From: Pelomonas sp963992225
GTDB taxonomy: Bacteria; Pseudomonadota; Gammaproteobacteria; Burkholderiales; Burkholderiaceae_C
NCBI GenBank assembly: GCA_963992225.1
Contig: CAXDTK010000265.1
Location: 1-7,328 of the forward strand
Length of the DNA stretch: 7,328 nt
Reading direction: 5' to 3'
Shown here in pieces: positions 1 through 4,259 of this stretch. The number at the start of each line of letters is the position of its first letter. The stretch's first letter is position 1. Below the pieces are notes generated by a model. The model saw only the letters and a list, made by a program, of their open reading frames with translations, searched no databases and was not told the DNA's origin. Both the position numbers and the translations under genes were made by a program.

Positions 1-485
1 CTGCCGGTGGCGTTGGCCGCAGCGCCGTTGGCGGTGCTGCCCAGCGAGCCGGCCGCGCCCTGGCCGGCCGTCTTCAGCGCACCGAGCTGGTCGCTGGCGG
101 CGGACTTCAGCTCGCCGGCGCTGCCGCGGGCGGCCTCGGCCTGGCCTTGCACGGCCGCCTTCACCTCGCCGACCTTGGCGGTCGAGGCCTCCCTGGCGCC
201 GCCGACGGCGCCCCGGGCCTTGTCGACGCTGCCCTTGAGCAGCCCGCCGTCGGCGTTGGCCGAGCCGTTCGCGCTGCCGTTCGCGCTGCCGTTCGCGCGG
301 CCGCCCACGTCCAGCGGGCGCGGCGACAGCGCGCCGTTCAGGCCGCCGGTGAGGCCCCCGGTCAGGCCGCCGCCAGCACCGCCGCCCAGCAGGCCGGCGT
401 GGGCAGGGAAGCTGGCCAGCGCCGCGGCCAGGGCGGCGACGCTCAGCGTGGTGCGAAGGACTTGGGTGCGACGGGTTGCAGACAT
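1..485 (-). CDS. Secreted Gly/Ala-rich, LEA-like repeat protein (3' end cut by window edge)
   Basis: This frame is open from an ATG at 485 to the window edge (161 codons, no stop seen), so the C-terminus is missing. Residues 1-30 form a clear Sec signal peptide: MSATRRTQVLR, a hydrophobic Leu/Ala core, and a predicted cut after AHA at residue 30. The mature protein begins with a glycine-rich stretch (31-50, three GGL-type units). Next comes an Ala-Asn-Gly-Ser tandem repeat (about 64-77), then an Ala/Lys/Glu/Gln-rich region (about 84-145) that looks amphipathic, like LEA or apolipoprotein-type helices. The start is supported by a GGAG ribosome site at 492-495, six bases upstream. The gene lies downstream of the S8 protease on the same strand but probably has its own ECF-type promoter (542-571). 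I do not recognise a family; an envelope-protective or structural role is a guess. Confidence is good that it is a real secreted protein and low for function. Confidence 0.72.
   Translation of the reverse strand, partial: MSATRRTQVLRTTLSVAALAAALASFPAHAGLLGGGAGGGLTGGLTGGLNGALSPRPLDVGGRANGSANGSANGSANADGGLLKGSVDKARGAVGGAREASTAKVGEVKAAVQGQAEAARGSAGELKSAASDQLGALKTAGQGAAGSLGSTANGAAANATG
264..299 (-). repeat. 12-bp tandem repeat, three copies, in the Gly/Ala-rich gene
   Basis: The + strand unit GCCGTTCGCGCT occurs three times head to tail, with one mismatch at the last base. Read on the minus strand it keeps frame and encodes Ala-Asn-Gly-Ser repeats. The repeat sits in the low-complexity linker between the Gly-rich and the charged helical parts of the secreted protein. 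Copy number could vary between strains by slippage without shifting the frame. Confidence 0.9.
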
Positions 486-510
486 GGTGATCTCCGGTTC
501 GTGGGTTCGG

Positions 511-533
511 AAGGGCCGGCCTGTCCGGCCCTT
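511..533 (-). promoter_or_regulatory. Perfect 9-bp GC-rich hairpin in the 5' UTR of the Gly/Ala-rich gene
   Basis: Positions 511-519 (AAGGGCCGG) pair perfectly with 525-533 (CCGGCCCTT) around a 5-base loop. No U-run follows on the minus strand, so it is a poor intrinsic terminator for the upstream protease gene. If the ECF-type promoter at 542-571 is used, transcription would start at about 533-536 and this stem-loop would form the extreme 5' end of the mRNA. Stem-loops there are known to shield some mRNAs from RNase E (for example ompA). The fold is seen in the sequence; the role is inferred. Confidence 0.5.
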
Positions 534-541
534 TCACTGAT

Positions 542-571
542 CACAACGCCCGTCGCCGCGGCATCCTTCCC
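542..571 (-). promoter_or_regulatory. Putative ECF-sigma promoter of the Gly/Ala-rich secreted gene
   Basis: On the minus strand GGGAAG (571-566) is followed after exactly 18 bases by GTTGTG (547-542). The same GGGAAG-N18-GTTGT arrangement precedes the sigma-factor gene at 1942-1971. It resembles ECF promoters with a GGAA-type -35 and a CGTT-type -10 element. It would start transcription about 50 bases before the ATG at 485, downstream of the protease stop, giving the gene a promoter independent of read-through. This is pattern matching by eye between two sites, with no statistical test. Confidence 0.45.
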
Positions 572-602
572 GGCCCCGCCCGGCCAGTTGCAACCGTTGG
601 TT

Positions 603-1904
603 TCAGCGCTGCTGGCGCGCCTGCAGCTGCTCGGGCACCACGCGCAGGTCCTCACCCACGAGCCCGCGGCCGAAGACCGGGTCGCGGCCCGGCGCGCCCA
701 GGTCCACCGCCGCAGCGGCCAGGCGTTCGACCGCCGCGGCGGCCGCGCCGGGGTCGGGCTCGCGCAGCCCGGTGGCCAGCAGCCCGGCCACCAGCGGCGC
801 CGCGAACGAGGTGCCGCGCGCGATGCCGTAGCCGCCGCCGCTGCGGGCCACCGCCATGTCGGCACCGGGCGCCGACCACATCACCTGCGGGCCCTGGGCC
901 GCCTCGGGCAGCACGCGGCGCGCGGCGCCGACGGCCGTCACGCCCACCACGCCGGCATAGGCCGCCGGGTACAGCGGCGGCGCGGCCGGGCCGTCGTTGC
1001 CCACGGCCGCCACCAGCAGGTGGCCGCGCTTCAGCAGCGCCGCCACGCCCTGCTCCAGCAGCCGGTTGGCCGGCCCCACCAGGCTGACGTTGACGACCGC
1101 CACGCGCTCGCGCGCCAGCCAGGCCAGCGCCCGCACCACCTCCTCGGCCGAGCCGCCATCGGGCTGGTCGCAGTACACGTCCGCGGCGAACAGCTCGGCC
1201 TGCGCGGCCGCACCGGCAAAGCCGCGGTCCCGGCCCACCAGCAGCGACGCGACGGCCGTGCCGTGCTCGCTGGGCACGGCGCGGCCGCCGCAGCCGAAGC
1301 TGGCGCCGGCGGCGCGGCGCAGCGCCGCATGGCGGCGGTCCACGCCGCCGTCCACCAGGCCCACGCGCAGCGGCCCGCGGGTGGCGGGGGGGGTGGGCGC
1401 CGCCGGCACCGCGGCCACCTCGCCGCCGCGCCCGTACAGGTGGTTGAAGTCGGCCTGCAGCTCGGGCTGGGCGGCGCGCAACCGGGCCAGCGCCTCGGCC
1501 GTGTCCAGGCCCGGCGGCACGCGCAGCACGACCTGGTGCAGGTCCAGCTCCGGCCAGGCCTCCTCGCGCAGCTGGACCAAGCCCAGCGCCGCCGCCGCGG
1601 CCAGCGCCGCCGGGCCGGGCGACACCAGCACCAGCTCCTGCCGGCGGATGGGCTCGCCGGCCGGGTCGGCCTCGATGCGGTCGGGGTGGCGGGCCAGCAG
1701 CTCGCGCGCCTGCGTCAGGCGCTGGTCCAGCAGCCGGGTGGCGGGCTGCAGCAGCTCCGGCAGCGGTGCGGGCAGCGCGCGGTCCAGCACGCCGGGCAGG
1801 CGCTGCACGCCGGGCAGTTGCGGCAGCTGGGGCAGGCGCAGCTGGGCCTGGGCCGGCGCGGTGGCCAGGCCCAGGGCGAACGGGAGGAACAGCAGGAATT
1901 TCAT
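603..1904 (-). CDS. Secreted S8-family (subtilisin-like) serine protease
   Basis: This is a 433-residue exported serine endopeptidase. Residues 1-20 are a signal peptide ending AQA. Residues 21 to about 175 form a Leu/Pro/Ala-rich propeptide-like region, with an inhibitor-I9-like segment near 121-157. The catalytic domain has the full subtilase set: Asp185 in GLVDGGVD, His214 in EHGTAVAS, oxyanion Asn303 in AVGNDGP, and Ser366 in RGTSFAAP. A Pro-rich linker (about 166-178) joins the two parts. The length fits a minimal secreted subtilase with no extra C-terminal domain. The start chosen is the ATG that opens the signal peptide; there is no convincing ribosome site before it, only CCCC-rich sequence. 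The gene is divergent from an ECF sigma/anti-sigma pair with 76 bp between, so it is probably a target of that sigma factor, or acts on the anti-sigma factor in the periplasm (speculative). Substrate is unknown. Confidence 0.93.
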   Translation of the reverse strand: MKFLLFLPFALGLATAPAQAQLRLPQLPQLPGVQRLPGVLDRALPAPLPELLQPATRLLDQRLTQARELLARHPDRIEADPAGEPIRRQELVLVSPGPAALAAAAALGLVQLREEAWPELDLHQVVLRVPPGLDTAEALARLRAAQPELQADFNHLYGRGGEVAAVPAAPTPPATRGPLRVGLVDGGVDRRHAALRRAAGASFGCGGRAVPSEHGTAVASLLVGRDRGFAGAAAQAELFAADVYCDQPDGGSAEEVVRALAWLARERVAVVNVSLVGPANRLLEQGVAALLKRGHLLVAAVGNDGPAAPPLYPAAYAGVVGVTAVGAARRVLPEAAQGPQVMWSAPGADMAVARSGGGYGIARGTSFAAPLVAGLLATGLREPDPGAAAAAVERLAAAAVDLGAPGRDPVFGRGLVGEDLRVVPEQLQARQQR

Positions 1905-1925
1905 GGGGTCATGGGGCTTGCACAG

Positions 1926-1955
1926 GATAACGAGCGGGACCGGGAAGAAAATCCA
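1926..1955 (-). promoter_or_regulatory. Weak candidate ECF-type promoter of the S8 protease gene
   Basis: On the minus strand TGGATT (1955-1950) is followed after 18 bases by GTTATC (1931-1926). The -10-like block matches the sigma-gene block GTTGTC in five of six bases and is also preceded by C. The -35-like block matches GGGAAG in only three of six. Identical spacing is the main argument. It would give a 5' UTR of about 15 bases without a ribosome site. Confidence 0.25.
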
Positions 1956-1971
1956 CGCCTCGCCCGTTGTC
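1942..1971 (+). promoter_or_regulatory. Putative autoregulatory ECF promoter of the sigma-factor gene
   Basis: GGGAAG (1942-1947) and GTTGTC (1966-1971) are separated by 18 bases; equivalently GGAAG-N17-CGTT. ECF sigma factors commonly transcribe their own gene from such a two-block site. The arrangement recurs upstream of the secreted Gly/Ala-rich gene (542-571). The predicted start of transcription, about 6-8 bases past the -10 block, falls at 1977-1979, almost on the ATG at 1981. Confidence 0.45.
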
Positions 1972-1980
1972 CCTATATCG

Positions 1981-2478
1981 ATGCCCGAACCCGCTCCCTC
2001 GCTCCGTCAGGAAATCGCCGCGCTGCTGCCGCGGCTGCGCCGCTTCGGCCGCACGCTGGCCCATGCCCGCGAAGACGCCGACGACCTGGTGCAGGTCGCC
2101 ATCGAGAAGGCGCTGAACCGCACCGACCAGTGGACGCCTGGAACGCGTCTGGACAGCTGGATGTTTCGCATCATGCAGAACGCCTGGATCGATGAACTGC
2201 GCGCCCGCGAGCGGCGCGGCCAGACCTTCCTGCCCGAGGAGGACGGCGAGCAGGTGGGCGACGGCGCGGCCTCGGGCGCGCCGCTGGACGCCATCCTGGT
2301 GCGCAAGGCGGTCGCAAAGCTCAGCGACGAGCACCGCACGGTGGTCGGCCTGGTGCTCGTCGAGGGCTTGAGCTACCAGGAGGCGGCGGACACATTGGGC
2401 GTGCCGGTGGGCACGGTCACGAGCCGCCTGGCCCGCGCCCGCGAGGCGCTGCAGGAATTGCTGGGGGAGTGGCCATGA
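1981..2478 (+). CDS. ECF-type RNA polymerase sigma factor (sigma-70 family)
   Basis: This 165-residue protein has only the sigma2 and sigma4 regions expected of an ECF sigma factor. Sigma2 spans about 8-79, with the core-binding DADDLVQVAIEKAL segment (32-45) and the -10-recognition stretch around LDSWMFRIMQNAWIDELR (57-74). A short acidic linker (about 80-103) follows. Sigma4 spans about 104-161, with a helix-turn-helix at SYQEAADTLGVPVGTVTSRL (131-150) for the -35 element. The start at 1981 is preferred because sigma2 begins right after it; the frame stays open far upstream but that extension has no recognisable domain. No ribosome site precedes the ATG, and the predicted promoter would leave almost no leader. 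Its TGA overlaps the ATG of the next gene, the probable anti-sigma factor. The ECF subgroup cannot be named from sequence alone. Confidence 0.93.
   Translation: MPEPAPSLRQEIAALLPRLRRFGRTLAHAREDADDLVQVAIEKALNRTDQWTPGTRLDSWMFRIMQNAWIDELRARERRGQTFLPEEDGEQVGDGAASGAPLDAILVRKAVAKLSDEHRTVVGLVLVEGLSYQEAADTLGVPVGTVTSRLARAREALQELLGEWP
2464..2469 (+). promoter_or_regulatory. Ribosome binding site deciding the anti-sigma start
   Basis: GGGGAG lies within the last codons of the sigma gene, five bases before the ATG at 2475. It supports that ATG, which overlaps the sigma stop as ATGA, over the in-frame GTG at 2469, which would itself lie in the ribosome site. Confidence 0.7.
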
Positions 2479-3089
2479 GCCGGAGCGATGAGGACCTGTT
2501 GAAGACCGAGCGGCGCCGCATGGCCGCGGCCTTCGGCGACGTGCTGGACGAGCCCGTGCCGGACCGGCTGACGGCGCTGCTGGCCGAGCCGCCCGCGGCG
2601 CCGCAGGTGGTGGACCTGGGCGCCGTGCGCGCGCAGCGGCGCGGCATGTCCAGCTGGGCCGCCTGGGGCGGCATGGCCGCGACGCTGGTGCTGGGCACGC
2701 TGATCGGCACGCGGCTGGCGCCGCCCGCGGTGGAGGCTGGGGGTGCGCGGCTGGTGGCCACCGGCGCCATCGGTCAGGCGCTGGAGCGCCAGCTGGCCCG
2801 CGAGGGCAGCGGGCCGGTGGCCGTGCAGCTGAGCTTCAAGGCCCGGGACGGCCGCTGGTGCCGCAGCTTCACGACCGCGACGTCGGCCGGCCTGGCCTGC
2901 CGCGAGGCCGATGGCGCCTGGGCGCTGCAGCAGGTGGCCGCCGTCGATGCGCCGGCCGGCACCGGCATGCGCCAGGCCGCCACTGCCCTGCCGGCGGCGC
3001 TGCTGGCCACGGTGGACCAGTTGATGGCCGGCGAGGCCCTGGATGCCACCCAGGAACAGACGGCGCGGGATGCCGGCTGGCGACGCTGA
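2475..3089 (+). CDS. Probable membrane anti-sigma factor of the ECF pair
   Basis: This is a 204-residue protein with the layout of an anti-sigma factor. It has a charged cytoplasmic N-terminus (1 to about 58) containing a DEPVPDRL motif (25-32), of the kind seen near the start of many small proteobacterial anti-sigma proteins. One hydrophobic membrane segment follows (about 60-79), then a periplasmic C-terminal domain (about 82-204). The usual zinc-binding His-x3-Cys-x2-Cys of ZAS anti-sigma factors is absent. The periplasmic part has two cysteines (129 and 142) flanking a short loop, possibly a disulfide. The start overlaps the sigma stop by 4 bases (ATGA), so translation is coupled and the two proteins should be made in a fixed ratio. 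The role is inferred mainly from position and topology; the sequence alone would be called a hypothetical membrane protein. Its stop abuts the stop of the converging gene. Confidence 0.78.
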   Translation: MSRSDEDLLKTERRRMAAAFGDVLDEPVPDRLTALLAEPPAAPQVVDLGAVRAQRRGMSSWAAWGGMAATLVLGTLIGTRLAPPAVEAGGARLVATGAIGQALERQLAREGSGPVAVQLSFKARDGRWCRSFTTATSAGLACREADGAWALQQVAAVDAPAGTGMRQAATALPAALLATVDQLMAGEALDATQEQTARDAGWRR

Positions 3090-3092
3090 TCA
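3087..3092. other. Shared palindromic stop site TGATCA of two converging genes
   Basis: TGATCA reads TGA on the + strand (stop of the anti-sigma gene, 3087-3089) and TGA on the - strand (stop of the NTF2-like gene, 3092-3090). No base separates the genes, so no terminator lies between them. Each transcript must run into the opposite gene, or end inside it. Confidence 0.9.
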
Positions 3093-3524
3093 GTCCTTGA
3101 TGGGGCTGATCTGCACGCTGACGATTTGCCAGGCGCCGCCGCGCTTCACGTAGACGTCGATGTAGCGGTAGTGGCTGCTGAACGGCTGGCCCTGGTAGCG
3201 GCCGGTCATGCGCGTGCGGCCACTGATCAGCGCCGTGTCGCCGTAGACCCGCACCTCGAAGTCCTCGACGGTGTAGGGGTCCAGCACCAGGTCGGGCGAG
3301 ACGAGGCCGTCGACGAAGCTGGCCTTGGTCTCGACGTTGCCGCGCGCGTCGATCTGGCGGAAGTCGTCAGCCATGTTGGCCTCGATGGCCGCACGGTCCT
3401 TGGCCACGATCGCCCGGTCCCAGGCATCCGCCTGGGCCTTGAGCCGGGTGGCCAGGTCGGGCGGCGGCGCAGCCTGGGCGATGCCCGCAACGGCTGCCAG
3501 GGTCAGCAGCAGGCGGCGCCTCAT
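3090..3524 (-). CDS. Secreted NTF2-fold (SnoaL/DUF4440-like) protein
   Basis: This is a 144-residue protein with a short signal peptide (MRRRLLLTLAAVAGIAQA, cut after residue 18) and one NTF2-like domain. The pattern is typical of the DUF4440/SnoaL-like group: an N-terminal helix with LKAQADAWDRAIVAKD (28-43), MADDFRQIDARG (51-62), the strand EVRVYGDTALISGRTRMTG (90-108), and the C-terminal YRYIDVYVKRGGAWQIVSVQ strands (119-138). Such domains form a cone that binds small molecules or serves as an enzyme scaffold; no catalytic residues can be assigned. Its ATG overlaps the TGA of the RutR-like regulator as ATGA, and no properly spaced ribosome site is visible, so translation is probably coupled. 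The same frame is open further upstream, but that part only overlaps the regulator gene. A periplasmic protein linked to a pyrimidine regulator is unusual; its substrate is unknown. Confidence 0.87.
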   Translation of the reverse strand: MRRRLLLTLAAVAGIAQAAPPPDLATRLKAQADAWDRAIVAKDRAAIEANMADDFRQIDARGNVETKASFVDGLVSPDLVLDPYTVEDFEVRVYGDTALISGRTRMTGRYQGQPFSSHYRYIDVYVKRGGAWQIVSVQISPIKD

Positions 3525-4153
3525 ACTTCCAGGCTGCGCCAGATCAGGCCGGTGATCAGCTCGCGCGCGGCCTCGAAGTCGCTGGCCTCCAGCCGCGGCT
3601 TGCCCATGTAGAGCGCGAACTGCGGCGCCAGGTCGGCATAGGCCTGGGTGGACGACCAGAGCAGGAACATCAGGTGCGTGAAGTCGACGCGCCGGATCAG
3701 GCCCTCGGCGGCCCAGCGCTCGAAGCGCGCCACGTCGGCATGCAGCAGCGGCATCACCTGCGCGCGCAGCACGTCGGTGTAGCGCGGCGCACCGGCCATG
3801 ATCTCGCGGGTGAAGACGGCGTTGCCGCTGGGCCGCTCGCGGCTGAAGCGCAGCTTGGCGGCGACATAGGCCTGGATGGCCGCATGCGGCTCGTCGGCCT
3901 CGGCGATGGCGTTCATGCTGGCCATCCATTCGCCCATCACGCTGTCCAGCACGGCGCGGTAGAGGTCTTCCTTGCTAGGCCAGTGGTAGAGCAGGTTCTG
4001 GCGCGACAGGTCCAGGGCGGCGGCGATGCTGTCGAGGCTGACACCCTCGAAGCCGAAGCGGGCGAACTGGCGCTCGGCCTCGGCCAGGATGGCCTCCTGC
4101 TTGCGCAGGGTGGCCGCGCGCGGGGTGCGCATGACGGTGACGGTGGCGGTCAT
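3521..4153 (-). CDS. rutR: TetR-family regulator resembling RutR (uracil/thymine sensor)
   Basis: This is a 210-residue repressor-type protein, close to the length of E. coli RutR (about 212). An N-terminal DNA-binding domain has the helix-turn-helix at about 38-58 (VSLDSIAAALDLSRQNLLYHW) followed by PSKEDLYRAVL. The C-terminal ligand domain keeps segments I recall from RutR: AAIQAYVAAKLRFSRERP (91-108), REIMAGAP (116-123) and LLWSSTQAYADLAPQ (164-178, compare WASTQHYADFAPQ in E. coli). RutR releases DNA on binding uracil or thymine. The gene is divergent from preT-preA, so it most likely controls them and itself through the spacer near 4195-4230. The start is uncertain: a TTG at 4180 and ATGs at 4153 and 4132 are in frame and none has a good ribosome site. 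I took 4153 for RutR-like length. The stop overlaps the NTF2-like gene. Confidence 0.85.
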   Translation of the reverse strand: MTATVTVMRTPRAATLRKQEAILAEAERQFARFGFEGVSLDSIAAALDLSRQNLLYHWPSKEDLYRAVLDSVMGEWMASMNAIAEADEPHAAIQAYVAAKLRFSRERPSGNAVFTREIMAGAPRYTDVLRAQVMPLLHADVARFERWAAEGLIRRVDFTHLMFLLWSSTQAYADLAPQFALYMGKPRLEASDFEAARELITGLIWRSLEV

Positions 4154-4194
4154 GCACCGGATTCTGACGTTGCGCACCAAGCGGGCGCTGCGGG

Positions 4195-4226
4195 TTTTTA
4201 CGTCTAGGTCAATTTTTACGGGCTAG
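4195..4226. repeat. Imperfect tandem repeat in the regulator-preT spacer
   Basis: TTTTTACG followed by CTAG occurs twice: 4195-4202 with 4204-4207, and 4213-4220 with 4223-4226. The period is 18-19 bases, about two helical turns when counted with the intervening sequence. It is the most AT-rich spot of the window and lies between the divergent genes, as expected for operator DNA. Confidence 0.7.
4197..4212. promoter_or_regulatory. Candidate RutR-type operator
   Basis: TTTACGTCTAGGTCAA is an imperfect dyad: two 7-base arms around CT, with five of seven positions symmetric. Against the E. coli RutR box as I remember it (TTGACCA-N2-TGGTCAA) the right arm matches six of seven and the left four of seven. 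A weaker TTAC-N6-GTAA dyad follows at 4216-4229 in the second repeat copy. The site is about 60 bases upstream of preT and about 45-60 upstream of the regulator start, suited to repress both. Confidence 0.45.
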
Positions 4227-4248
4227 TAATGTTTGGCCGTTGAAGCCT

Positions 4249-4253
4249 GGGAG
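4249..4253 (+). promoter_or_regulatory. Ribosome binding site of preT
   Basis: GGGAG ends six bases before the ATG at 4260 and supports that start over an in-frame TTG at 4233, which would place the site inside the coding region. Confidence 0.7.
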
Positions 4254-4259
4254 CCACCC

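Noticed and set aside
511..533. The hairpin as intrinsic terminator of the protease gene
   Set aside because: It has no U-run on the minus strand, and it lies downstream of a likely promoter for the next gene. Only three T follow on the + strand, where no gene ends nearby.
7..540. A + strand open frame of 177 codons antisense to the Gly/Ala-rich gene
   Set aside because: It is Pro/Ala-rich with no domain and no ribosome site. The minus-strand frame has a signal peptide and a well-spaced GGAG site.
997..1980. N-terminal extension of the sigma-factor frame
   Set aside because: The frame is open but the extension is Ser/Arg/Ala-rich, antisense to the protease, and carries no sigma domain. The gene proper starts at 1981.
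147..2195. A 682-codon open frame on the + strand across the protease region
   Set aside because: It is antisense to a protease with a complete catalytic triad and signal peptide. Its product is Arg/Ala/Gly/His-rich low complexity, as GC-rich shadow frames are.
3525..3929. Upstream extension of the NTF2-like frame into the regulator gene
   Set aside because: It is an Arg/Ala/His-rich out-of-frame reading of the TetR gene. The ATG at 3524 opens a clear signal peptide.
4154..4180. TTG at 4180 as start of the RutR-like gene
   Set aside because: It adds nine residues without any ribosome site. The ATG at 4153 gives RutR-like length, though this remains uncertain.
4201..4230. A sigma-70 promoter for preT using TAGTAAT near 4224 as -10
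   Set aside because: No acceptable -35 hexamer lies 16-18 bases upstream, so I did not list it, although a promoter must exist close by.
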